This document shows, in pieces, positions 1 to 7,788 of a DNA stretch of 64,000 bases. The position numbers were made by a program, and so were the translations under genes. The stretch covers positions 1 through 64,000 of the forward strand of contig WJIN01000408.1 in NCBI GenBank assembly GCA_014730295.1. The letters run 5' to 3'. Source of the DNA: Promethearchaeota archaeon (GTDB lineage Archaea; Asgardarchaeota; Lokiarchaeia; Sigynarchaeales; SOKP01). Below the pieces are notes generated by a model. The model saw only the letters and a list, made by a program, of their open reading frames with translations. It was not told where the DNA came from and did no database searches. Position 1 is the first letter of the stretch. Every line of letters begins with the position of its first letter.

Positions 1-291
1 ATAGACTCAACCCTTCTCGACGTGGAATGGAGCGTCAGCGGAGCGAATTATACCCCAGTGGCAATCATCGAGCCAGTGGAGATTATGGGAAGCACCGTCC
101 AGCGAGCCAGCCTTGCCAACCCAGATATTATGAAAGCACTCAGAGTCAAGATCGGCGCAAAAGTGATGATATCAAAGCGGGGAGACATCATCCCCAAGAT
201 AGAGTATGTGATTTTGGGGGCCCAGAACAACTATCTATACCCCAACAAAACAGAAATATCTTCATCTATGGAAAAAGCATTCACGTTTTGA
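1..291 (+). pseudogene. ligA: NAD-dependent DNA ligase (LigA) fragment, OB-fold region only
   Basis: The frame is open from base 1 and is cut on the left by the window edge. The residues TPVAIIEPVEIMGSTVQRAS, followed by KIGAKVMISKRGDIIPKIE, match the OB-fold of bacterial-type NAD-dependent DNA ligase, which seals nicks using NAD+. In LigA this fold is followed by a zinc finger (CPxCG), helix-hairpin-helix repeats and a BRCT domain. Here the protein stops about 20 residues after the OB signature, and I see no continuation in the other frames, so the 3' half is missing. By hand count GC is over 50% in the first 120 bases, well above the following DNA, which suggests foreign origin. The upstream part lies outside the window, so a working short ligase cannot be excluded. 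Confidence 0.72.
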
Positions 292-340
292 AAATAAGAA
301 TTGCAATCTTAAGTATTGGACTACTATACTATTAAATAAT

Positions 341-352
341 ACTATAAATTTA
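341..352 (+). promoter_or_regulatory. Candidate TATA box upstream of the AN1/winged-helix gene
   Basis: An AT-only stretch reading TATAAATT lies about 60 bases before the start codon at 407. It could serve as an archaeal TATA box, leaving a leader of roughly 30 bases. Such strings are common in AT-rich DNA, so support is weak. Confidence 0.3.
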
Positions 353-406
353 TAATTTCTAAGACTATTATAAAAATAATATAATAAAGAAAGAGGATTA
401 CATGGA

Positions 407-2764
407 ATGAAGTGCGTATTCTGTGAAAGTGAAGATATCGAGCTGGAATGTAAAAAGTGTGGTTCTAGTTTTTGTATTAATCATATGGCTACCACAGAGC
501 AATGGGAGTGTAAAAAACATAATGTTAAATACTCCAAGGCAAAAGCCTCTGAAACAAGTTATCGATGTACTGTGATAGAGGATAGTAAATGTCCTGAATG
601 TAATTCATTACTCCAACTGGACAAACTAAGTTCTGGTCAATACTATTTGCAGTGTACAAGTTGTTCTTGGAATTCATATCTTAAAACTCCAGGTTTGTTT
701 TTTGCCTCCAAGGAAAAGCTTGCTCGAGAGGCGAATAGATATGATTTAATGGATGGTTTCAAACTATGTGGAAAGAAGCTTAGCCATTATGAAGGTAAAG
801 AAATCTGTCCCAAATGCTTTTTAGATTTATTAAAACGATCTTCAATTACCAATTTCTCTACAATTACAAGCTCATTTAATATCCAAGAAAATCAGATGGT
901 AAAATTAGTAGAAAAATATCTTGATGAAGAGCGTATCTATGGAATCATCGATAAGAAAAACAAGATGTTTTACTATATTCCTCAAGAATTAAAAGAAAAT
1001 TTACTGGCTAAATTTAATGATGAGGGAATTATTAAAGTGTCTGATATCGCTATGATGCTCGATATGAGTTCTGAGATAGCACTGAAAGTTATTTACAAAT
1101 TAATTTCCCAATTTCAAATAAAAGGTTCCTTCTCTTTAGATAAAAAAACGTATTATACGCAAAAATATATTACTTCCACGACTATTACAGAAATAAATGA
1201 AGAGGGACGTATTGGTTTAAAGGAATTAGCAGATGAGTTTAATATTCCAAAAGATTTAATGAAATCATTTTGCGTTAATTTAATGAGAACTAAGGAGATT
1301 TCCGCTTTTTTTGCTGATAGGGGTAATGAAATAATCACCTCGAAACAGATATATTCTGAGATACAGAATTATGCGGAGAAACACGGAAAATTCGAGCTTA
1401 AAAAATTTGCCGATGAATTAAAAATTGCCGTAGAGTTAGCAAGACGAAGTCTCCACGATTTAATCAAAAACGGTAAAGTAAAAGGAATCTTTACCCAGAG
1501 GCGAGAGTTTATCACTGAACAACACCTTGAAAAACGTATAAAAGAACTTGCAAAAGCCTATAGGACAATGCCACTTAAAGAATTATCTAATAGAATAGGG
1601 GTCACGGAATCAAGTATAGAAGAGATTCTAGCGCAACTAATAGGCAAGGGAGAGATCGACGGATACATAGATATGGCTAAGAAGCTATTTGTGGCATATA
1701 GCGTGTCCTCTGTTCGCCAATATTCGCCCGCAAAAGAGGCACAAAAACAAGTTAACCACCAAGAAGATGATATTGAAGTGGTACGCGAATACGATTTTGT
1801 TGGCGGACAAGTTCGATTCAAGGTGGTTGTCCGAAATAACAGTGGGATGGCAATTAATAACGTGAAAGTGGTTTTAGATGCACCTTCCAGTTATCAAATA
1901 AAAGAACCAATGATCAATATCCCTGTAATTGAAAGCGGAAATTCCAGAGGGGTTGATTTTTATATTGAACCAAAAGAATGCGGGATTTCGAATATTAGCG
2001 GAACTGTTATCTATAAAAATGCGAAAGGAGAACAAAACTCTATTCCCGTCAGAAAGAAGGAGGTCCAAATTAAATGTCCTCTTGTATGCAATTCACTCTC
2101 AACAATTGAAGATTGCCAAACCGCAATTTCATCTCTTCCAAATGATGCGCGAGCATTCTTAATTGCAGATCTCGATCCTCGTTTGGCGTTTCGAGCAGCG
2201 ATCCGAGCATTAAAAAACTTTGAGACAAGTATGATTACCTCCCATGAAGACGCGCAAAAAGAAAAAGGATATAAAGCCGAAGCGTGGTTCTGTGCTGAAG
2301 CGAAAGTGACTGGGGGACGAATCATCACACGGATTTTCGTTTCAGAGTCAAATCAATCATTAGAAGTACGAGTATGGTGTGCTAATCCAGGACAACTGAC
2401 CGGATTTCTCGCAAAAGTTATTGAGATTTTATTCGAAGAAATCAACATTATCAGAAAGATCAGAGCTGATGAGCGTGAGAAGACTATTGATGTGATGGCA
2501 ATTACCCAAAATCTCGCTGAAATCAGTGATTATTGTATGTTAAAATGGAAGGCATTAAATATACGCAATAAACTTCATGATACTTTTGTCCGATTACGTA
2601 AAATTTTAGGTGACGACAACCCTATCTTGGGTCGCATCGAATATTGGCTTACAGTCTTGAATAAATATGAAAAGGATGAAAGCATTTCCGATGAAGATGC
2701 TCAGAAGTTAGGAGATGATGTTGAGAAGTTTAAGAATGTGCTTGCCAGAAGCATTAAACTCTAA
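407..2764 (+). CDS. AN1-type zinc finger / repeated winged-helix protein with Ig-like and C-terminal platform region (UFL1/PCI-like)
   Basis: 785 aa. Residues 3-38 form an AN1/B-box-like zinc site (C3, C6, C15, C18, C23, H26, C35, H38). Two more CxxC pairs follow up to about residue 140. Residues about 165-440 contain four or five repeats of a small helix-turn-helix unit (for example GRIGLKELADEFNI and MPLKELSNRIGV), which resemble the winged-helix repeats of eukaryotic UFL1 and PCI proteins. Residues about 465-560 look like an Ig-type beta sandwich (VRFKVVVRNNSGMAINNVKV). A compact alpha/beta region follows (about 565-690), then a helical tail. Sandwich plus platform is the order seen in adaptin and COPI appendage (ear) domains, but that likeness is my inference. 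No membrane segment is seen. A GAGG ribosome site precedes the ATG. A two-codon ORF (ATG GAA TGA, 402-410) overlaps the start. Confidence 0.6.
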   Translation: MKCVFCESEDIELECKKCGSSFCINHMATTEQWECKKHNVKYSKAKASETSYRCTVIEDSKCPECNSLLQLDKLSSGQYYLQCTSCSWNSYLKTPGLFFASKEKLAREANRYDLMDGFKLCGKKLSHYEGKEICPKCFLDLLKRSSITNFSTITSSFNIQENQMVKLVEKYLDEERIYGIIDKKNKMFYYIPQELKENLLAKFNDEGIIKVSDIAMMLDMSSEIALKVIYKLISQFQIKGSFSLDKKTYYTQKYITSTTITEINEEGRIGLKELADEFNIPKDLMKSFCVNLMRTKEISAFFADRGNEIITSKQIYSEIQNYAEKHGKFELKKFADELKIAVELARRSLHDLIKNGKVKGIFTQRREFITEQHLEKRIKELAKAYRTMPLKELSNRIGVTESSIEEILAQLIGKGEIDGYIDMAKKLFVAYSVSSVRQYSPAKEAQKQVNHQEDDIEVVREYDFVGGQVRFKVVVRNNSGMAINNVKVVLDAPSSYQIKEPMINIPVIESGNSRGVDFYIEPKECGISNISGTVIYKNAKGEQNSIPVRKKEVQIKCPLVCNSLSTIEDCQTAISSLPNDARAFLIADLDPRLAFRAAIRALKNFETSMITSHEDAQKEKGYKAEAWFCAEAKVTGGRIITRIFVSESNQSLEVRVWCANPGQLTGFLAKVIEILFEEINIIRKIRADEREKTIDVMAITQNLAEISDYCMLKWKALNIRNKLHDTFVRLRKILGDDNPILGRIEYWLTVLNKYEKDESISDEDAQKLGDDVEKFKNVLARSIKL

Positions 2765-2769
2765 AAACC

Positions 2770-2776
2770 TTTTTTT
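2770..2776 (+). terminator. Oligo-T terminator after the AN1/winged-helix gene
   Basis: Seven consecutive T residues lie immediately after the stop codon at 2764, as in oligo-T dependent archaeal termination. No hairpin is obvious. This is a pattern call only. Confidence 0.4.
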
Positions 2777-2884
2777 CCATAATTTAACAATCAATTTTAT
2801 ATACAAGAAAGAATATTTATTTAAAGTGTAATTAAGGATATTAGGGAATTTTTTCCCTATTATTTTCTAAAATATTTCTAAGGT

Positions 2885-3310
2885 GTGTCAAAAAAAATGC
2901 CAATTATTAGCATCTCAATTAACGAGAGTATTAAAAAATTCATAAATAAATTAATTTCAAAACAACAATATGATAATCGATCAAAATTAGTTCGGGATGC
3001 TCTATTGCGGCTTATGTCAACCGTTGATGCTGAAGAAATAGATTCAGAAGGAGAATCAACTCCAATTTCAAAGAAAATTAACGGAAATTTAATGATTGTG
3101 ATTCCTAATGATTATAGTGTATTGAAAAAAATAAATAAAATCGAGACTATCTTTAAAAATCATATTGTAAGCAAAAATCAACACTACATGCAAGAAAGTC
3201 TCACTGTTTTCATGGTTTATGAAGGATATTTGGAAGACTTCCATAAACTGGTGGTAGAAATTAATTCTATAAGTGAAATAACTAATTTCCGATATCTCAT
3301 CGTAAATTAA
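2885..3310 (+). CDS. NikR-like ribbon-helix-helix transcriptional regulator lacking the nickel ligands
   Basis: 141 aa with GTG at 2885, or an in-frame ATG at 2897. Residues 7-45 form a ribbon-helix-helix DNA-binding domain (ISISINESIKKFINKLI, then SKLVRDALLRLM). Residues 66-140 form an ACT-like regulatory domain as in NikR (INGNLMIVIPND, then MVYEGYLEDF). In NikR the high-affinity nickel site uses two His in an HxH strand and a Cys six residues later. Here the matching residues are T107, F109 and Y115, so nickel binding of the usual type is not expected. The ligand, if any, is unknown. The gene stands alone between the AN1 protein and a tRNA on the other strand. Confidence 0.75.
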   Translation: MSKKMPIISISINESIKKFINKLISKQQYDNRSKLVRDALLRLMSTVDAEEIDSEGESTPISKKINGNLMIVIPNDYSVLKKINKIETIFKNHIVSKNQHYMQESLTVFMVYEGYLEDFHKLVVEINSISEITNFRYLIVN

Positions 3311-3426
3311 CCTTGAAATTCATATTTTTTACTTTCTGTTTTTGAGATCGGGTTATCTTAACAAAAATATGCGATAGATATCTCTATTAATGAAGAAGCT
3401 TTTGTAAATAGAAGTTTAAAAAATTA

Positions 3427-3528
3427 TAGCCCAGCACGGAGTCGAACCGTGGTCTTAGGATTCAGAGTCCCAAATGCTTGGCCGTTCTGCACGACATATA
3501 GGTATATATCGTTCTACACCACTGGGCT
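3427..3528 (-). tRNA. tRNA-Gln (anticodon CTG) with a 27-nt intron in the D-loop
   Basis: On the minus strand the acceptor AGCCCAG (3528 side) pairs with CTGGGCT, followed by discriminator A. The T arm reads CACGG-TTCGACT-CCGTG and the anticodon loop reads CTCTGAA, giving anticodon CTG (Gln). The gene is 102 nt. The extra length lies in the D-loop: removing about 27 nt (roughly 3483-3509) leaves a normal 75-nt tRNA with an 11-nt D-loop. The intron edges carry a repeated AGAACG, so the exact splice point can shift by up to six bases. The intron itself can fold as a hairpin (CGATATA with TATATGTCG). CCA is not encoded. Confidence 0.88.
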
Positions 3529-3795
3529 TTGAAGGTCTCTACTGCTGATCTAAATAATTCAGAATACCTAAAAAATTTTCTTGAATTTCTATTAGTGATT
3601 ACGTTTTTTAATATCAATTAAAGCTTTGCGCAGTTTGCTATGAACTTAAAATTGAAAAATATTGATGAGGAGGGAACCGAATAGGTTCATAAGAAAAGTT
3701 TTATTATTTTATTAATAAGTAGTCTTTAGTGCAGTTAAAAATTATAAAACATTATAATTATTACTAATACTAAAATGGGGTTTTGAAACCTTATC

Positions 3796-4236
3796 ATGTA
3801 TGACCTGTTGCCTAAAGTAAAAACTAGTAAAAATACTGAAGAAACCTTTGATCCCAAACGAATATATGAGAGCTTGAAAGAAGAAACAATATTAACTGAG
3901 GATGAAGCAAATGAAGTAGCAATTGAGCTTGCTCGTCGTGTAATCGCCTATAAAATACCCGTGCTGACTTCCCCTGAAATACGGGAAATGGTCTGTTCCA
4001 TTCTTTTGGAAAAGGGCTATGATAAAGCCAGGTTCATGTATACACGACTCGGGCTGCCATTTTATGATTTTGATGAGCTCATTACTTCAACAAGTCACGC
4101 TTCTAGTTCCCAAGAAAAACCTTTTGGGAATGTAGAAGAAATACTAGACAGGGAAATACGAAAAGAACGGGTCTATCGGCAAATGAAATTTGAATATGAG
4201 GAAATCAAAAAGATAATTGGAGATCTAGGCAAATAA
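3796..4236 (+). CDS. Stand-alone ATP-cone domain protein
   Basis: 146 aa. Residues about 8-90 match the ATP-cone domain, the nucleotide-sensing module of class III ribonucleotide reductase and NrdR. Visible marks are TFDPKRIYESL, then ELARRVIAYKIPVLTSPEIREMV, then KARFMYTRLG. The remaining 55 residues are charged and helical (EEILDREIRKERVYRQMKFE). There is no zinc ribbon as in NrdR and no catalytic domain as in the reductase. It may be a free allosteric or regulatory protein sensing ATP/dATP; the partner is unknown. It ends well before a structured DNA element and a convergent dNTPase gene, whose substrate class is also deoxynucleotides, an interesting neighbour for an ATP-cone protein. Confidence 0.75.
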   Translation: MYDLLPKVKTSKNTEETFDPKRIYESLKEETILTEDEANEVAIELARRVIAYKIPVLTSPEIREMVCSILLEKGYDKARFMYTRLGLPFYDFDELITSTSHASSSQEKPFGNVEEILDREIRKERVYRQMKFEYEEIKKIIGDLGK

Positions 4237-4698
4237 TTAGCTTAGAGGATAAATTACGTCCCGAGAAAATGGAGGTTTTATTTTATCTTATACTTATCAA
4301 CTTTCGATATGTTACACGCAATAATTTTTAGATGTATTCCTACTATTTTATCGTTCTAAAGCATGTTTGGTGAACTATATTGGCATTTTACTTAGTTGGA
4401 CACAAATTCGTCCTCATTCATCAAATTAAAATTTTCCCGTATTGGGGAAAGAATGGAATCGTTCTGAAAAAATAATGGATACCATTTTAGAAACATTAGA
4501 AACAAAAAAGAAATTCATTACGAATTCATGGTTAAAAAAGGACATACTTACTTTTATGAGTTAAGAATTATTGAAATTAACAGAAAATAATAAAATTGTA
4601 TTCACAATCTTACATAAAAAATTTGGATTATGGCATTTCTCCTACTTTCTTACAACACTAACAGATAAATTTTTATAGTTGAATATTTTATATTCTTA
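4237..4698. other. Intergenic stretch, no gene recognised
   Basis: AT-rich DNA downstream of the ATP-cone gene. One short open frame (about 4430-4564) starting after a stop reads PVLGKEWNRSEKIMDTIL and ends at TAA. I recognise no family in it. It may be decayed sequence. I see no tRNA or terminal repeats here. Confidence 0.5.
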
Positions 4699-4833
4699 GT
4701 GGTGGATGTGATCTAAAACATTTAAGAGGATAACCCATTTCGGCTTAAAAAAACTTATTCTTAAACCCCGTGACTGAAAAAACCCCGAAAGCTGAATTGG
4801 TAAAAAACTTATATCCTCTTTTACATCCACCAC
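4699..4833. ncRNA. Candidate structured RNA or palindromic element with three nested stems
   Basis: The ends are a perfect 11-bp inverted repeat: GTGGTGGATGT (4699-4709) with ACATCCACCAC (4823-4833). Inside it a second perfect 9-bp stem pairs AAGAGGATA (4724-4732) with TATCCTCTT (4812-4820). Inside that, CCATTTCGGCTT pairs with AAGCTGAATTGG over 11 of 12 positions with one wobble. The centre is A-rich with two CCCCG boxes. The nesting is too extended for a simple terminator. It does not match tRNA, 5S, SRP or RNase P landmarks that I know. Strand is undetermined. It could be a new small RNA or a small non-autonomous mobile element. Confidence 0.5.
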
Positions 4834-4898
4834 ATTTTAAAGATAATGTATGATCCCAATATTACAATTTCTAAGTTAATTAAATGTATGTAAAAAAG

Positions 4899-6125
4899 TT
4901 AAGTAGAGGAAGATCTCAAGCGCCGATAGATTTCTTCAAAATACTTGTCACTCATCCCGGCAATATAATCCCGCACGATAAGGGGAAGTTGATCTTTTTC
5001 TCTGAGTGGATGATAATAGGTACTTAGATTAGCATCATCAATATAACTGATATGATCTCTAAAGATATATGAATCCATCCTTTCATTTTCTAAATCGTCG
5101 AGAGATTTCTGAAAAATTGATTCGAATTTTTCATACAACAATTCCATAAAATTTTTAGTCGAAGAGGTATCTTTGAACAAGTCTCTTCGATTATAGATAT
5201 ATTCATAGTTAAATTTCTTTAACTGTTTCAGTGCTTGATAGACCTTCTCACTATATCCTATCGTATCATTATCTAAGCTGAACATGAGCAAGTCCATTAT
5301 TAAGGTGTTAATAATCTTGCGATTTGTATCACCGAGCACATCCACACATTCCTTGGGGATCTCCTCTCTTTCAATATATTCAAGAAGTATCGCATCTTCA
5401 ATGTCGCGACCGATATAGGCGATGGTATCAGCAAAACGTACTGCAATAGCCTCATAAGACATCGGAATTCTCACAATCTTGTTTTTATAGAAACAATCAT
5501 GGTATTCAGTAAAATGGTCTTTCCAAGTTTTTCCGTTGAAGTTTATAGGTTTTAACTCTCGTTCGTTGATTTCCCCATCATGGCATAAAATCCCATCTAA
5601 AACTTGTAAGGTGAGATTTAGACCTCGAGCAGGTTGTTTAGGAAAGCGTTTCTCGAGTTTTGAGAGCCAGCGAATACTTTGCGCATTATGAGCAAAATTG
5701 CCGAGCTTATATTTTTCGCTTAACTCATTAAGTATCCGTTCACCAAGATGACCGTAGGGAGCGTGTCCAATATCATGACCTAAGGCAATTGCTTCTATTA
5801 AATCCAAATTAAGTTTAAGAATTCTGCCTATTTGGCGACTTAAACGAGAGACAAGAACCACATGTAGTGACCGATGGGTAATATTCGCGTTATAAATATC
5901 AAGATCAAAAAATACTTGGGATTTATCAATATATCGGGCATAGGCTTTCGAATGGACGATACGGTCAGTATCTCTGAAAAAGGGTGAGCGAATATCTTCA
6001 TATTCCTTATCTTCATTCTCTTCGGGGTAATATCTTATCGCATCCTTATCGAAAATCCCATAGGGTCCGATATCTGAATTACGTTTGAATCGTTCCCTCA
6101 AGCGTGTTATTATTGGGGGGTTCAT
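4899..6125 (-). CDS. HD-domain deoxynucleoside triphosphate triphosphohydrolase (dGTPase/SAMHD1 type)
   Basis: 408 aa. This family splits dNTPs to deoxynucleoside and triphosphate, controlling the dNTP pool. The metal site is visible: H84 in NITHRSLHVV, the H117-D118 doublet in LGHDIGHAPYGHLGE, and a later D in VRFADTIAYIGRDIEDA. The early FRDTDRIVHSKAYARYIDKSQVF segment is typical of dgt-like enzymes. Length is normal for the archaeal/bacterial short type without a SAM domain. A TATA-like box lies about 40 bases upstream. It converges on the structured element at 4.7-4.8 kb. Which dNTP it prefers cannot be read from sequence. Confidence 0.88.
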   Translation of the reverse strand: MNPPIITRLRERFKRNSDIGPYGIFDKDAIRYYPEENEDKEYEDIRSPFFRDTDRIVHSKAYARYIDKSQVFFDLDIYNANITHRSLHVVLVSRLSRQIGRILKLNLDLIEAIALGHDIGHAPYGHLGERILNELSEKYKLGNFAHNAQSIRWLSKLEKRFPKQPARGLNLTLQVLDGILCHDGEINERELKPINFNGKTWKDHFTEYHDCFYKNKIVRIPMSYEAIAVRFADTIAYIGRDIEDAILLEYIEREEIPKECVDVLGDTNRKIINTLIMDLLMFSLDNDTIGYSEKVYQALKQLKKFNYEYIYNRRDLFKDTSSTKNFMELLYEKFESIFQKSLDDLENERMDSYIFRDHISYIDDANLSTYYHPLREKDQLPLIVRDYIAGMSDKYFEEIYRRLRSSST

Positions 6126-6159
6126 AATAAAAAGGCTCCAAAAGTCATTTCTCTAGAGT

Positions 6160-6174
6160 ATTATATATAAATAA
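6160..6174 (-). promoter_or_regulatory. Candidate TATA box of the HD dNTPase gene
   Basis: On the minus strand the stretch reads TTTATATATAA about 40 bases upstream of the start codon at 6125, a fitting distance for an archaeal promoter with a short leader. This is a pattern call only. Confidence 0.45.
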
Positions 6175-6341
6175 TAAAGCTTCAAAAAAAGATTTATTTT
6201 AGAGATTTGCTCGTGTAAAGTTCATTAAGGAACTTTGTTTTCGAACATTTTCGAGAAGTTTAGTATTTAGTAAGTTCATGAAACCAAGTATGAAAAAAAG
6301 AAAAAATTAGAGATTAAAAACCTATTCATTGTTGAGTAATT

Positions 6342-6593
6342 TTACCAGGTCCATGGACTCAAGATAGTTATGATAATGTCAAACAGAAAGATAAAAAACA
6401 AAATGGAAATTACTAATCCAATCCCTGATAGCAAGATTCCTACTACTGCGGGCAGTTTTTTATCATCTTTTATCACCCCGATGAGCCCAACCAATAATCC
6501 TATGGGTCCGAGAATAATTCCTATCCCTAAAAAAGAGAGCCCCATAGAAAGAGCTCCTAGGACCACTGCGATTTTTCCAAAAATATTTGCCAT
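6342..6593 (-). CDS. Small two-segment membrane protein (DUF4190-like)
   Basis: 83 aa with two long hydrophobic, glycine-rich segments: residues about 7-40 (VVLGALSMGLSFLGIGIILG region) and 49-78. A short charged turn (KDDKK) separates them. The pattern resembles the small DUF4190-type membrane proteins, which have no known enzymatic role. It lies downstream of the Fe-S membrane protein on the same strand, with a gap of about 118 bases. Function is unknown. Confidence 0.55.
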   Translation of the reverse strand: MANIFGKIAVVLGALSMGLSFLGIGIILGPIGLLVGLIGVIKDDKKLPAVVGILLSGIGLVISILFFIFLFDIIITILSPWTW

Positions 6594-6711
6594 AAATTAT
6601 CCACTGAATGTGAGTTAGAGTTTAATATTTTTGAATATAATGAAAGAATTAGATTAAAAAGTTTTTCATTCCTTTTTACGGAAGAGTCACCCGAAAAGAA
6701 CTCAAAAGCTT

Positions 6712-7653
6712 TTATCCGAATTTTATTTCTATTGCGTCGTAAGGACATTCTTCAAGACATTTCGAGCATAGATTACATTCACCATCTCCAGTAAAGAATT
6801 CAAAAGGTTCATCCAGAATGCGAATTTGTTTGGGACAGACTTTTTCGCATATCCCGCATTCTTGTCTCCCAACACATCTGACTGGACTGCGCGAAAGTTT
6901 TAGGAATGAATAACTACTAAGGACTGACGCTAAAGCACCGAATGGACAGAAATAACGGCAATACATCCGCGGATACCATACTGATAATATCAGGATTACT
7001 AGAAAGAAAAAGAATATAATAAACGTCCATAAATTCGAAAAGATTGGTGTAAGACCTCCAGTCTGCCATATACTCACTAATATATTCGGAAGAGTGACAA
7101 AAATAAATTCAGAAAGGGAGAAAAATCCGAATGGTTTGTTGGCAAAATCTCCGAGATTTTCTCGAAATTCAATATAAAATGCGATATCCGTGTATTTCGT
7201 AATTCCCAATGGCACGATAATAAGAATTAAAATCACTACAAAAAAGTATTTCACTTTTACTAAGGAATTATGCGTGCTTATTTTCATTGTCTTCGTCTCT
7301 ATAGGCAGGGCGGTTAGGCCATCTTGAATCGTTCCTATCGGACAAACCCATCCACAAAAGAACCGGGCAGTAAATAGAATTATAAGGACAAAGATCGCAA
7401 TAAGTAATAGGGGAAAAATCCCTTGCGCTATAGAATAAAAAATGTATTCCAAAATGCCAGAACCCTCTGAGAGCGGATTTCGCGGAGTGTTAATCACTGG
7501 AAGAACTTTTATAAACCCCTCCAAGCTTAAAAGATTAATCGAAAATATAGTTTCAATAATAATATAATTAATAATTAAAAACGAGACAATCTGGACAACT
7601 CTTCGGATGATTGTGATCTTCTTCTCTCGAAGCTTCTGTATTATTTGACTCAA
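6712..7653 (-). CDS. NapH/NosR-like membrane 4Fe-4S protein
   Basis: 313 aa. There are four or five membrane segments, two cytoplasmic CxxxCP motifs (CGWVCP near residue 94 and CRYFCP near 235), and a C-terminal ferredoxin pair (CGICEKVCP and CNLCSKCLEECP). This is the layout of NapH and the C-terminal half of NosR/RnfB-like proteins, which pass electrons between membrane carriers and redox enzymes. No nitrate, nitrous-oxide or other reductase gene lies nearby, so its electron partner is unknown. The N-terminus is Arg/Lys-rich before the first membrane helix. Confidence 0.82.
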   Translation of the reverse strand: MSQIIQKLREKKITIIRRVVQIVSFLIINYIIIETIFSINLLSLEGFIKVLPVINTPRNPLSEGSGILEYIFYSIAQGIFPLLLIAIFVLIILFTARFFCGWVCPIGTIQDGLTALPIETKTMKISTHNSLVKVKYFFVVILILIIVPLGITKYTDIAFYIEFRENLGDFANKPFGFFSLSEFIFVTLPNILVSIWQTGGLTPIFSNLWTFIIFFFFLVILILSVWYPRMYCRYFCPFGALASVLSSYSFLKLSRSPVRCVGRQECGICEKVCPKQIRILDEPFEFFTGDGECNLCSKCLEECPYDAIEIKFG

Positions 7654-7788
7654 AAGATTACCACTAACTCGTAAATAAACTAAATTTAACTTATTAAATT
7701 ATGGTTGGTTAAAAAAATTTTTTAGAGAAAAAGAAAATAAGAAATAGGACGATTATAAATAGCTATTTATTAGTGATATTCTCAAAAG

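Noticed and set aside
4430..4566. Short open frame (PVLGKEWNRSEKIMDT) between the ATP-cone gene and the palindromic element
   Set aside because: Only about 45 codons, preceded by a stop and lacking a good start or ribosome site; no family match. Described as possible decayed sequence instead.
4699..4833. SRP RNA, RNase P RNA or box C/D guide RNA
   Set aside because: None of the conserved loops of SRP or RNase P RNA is found. CTGA boxes occur, but there is no matching C box at the required spacing.
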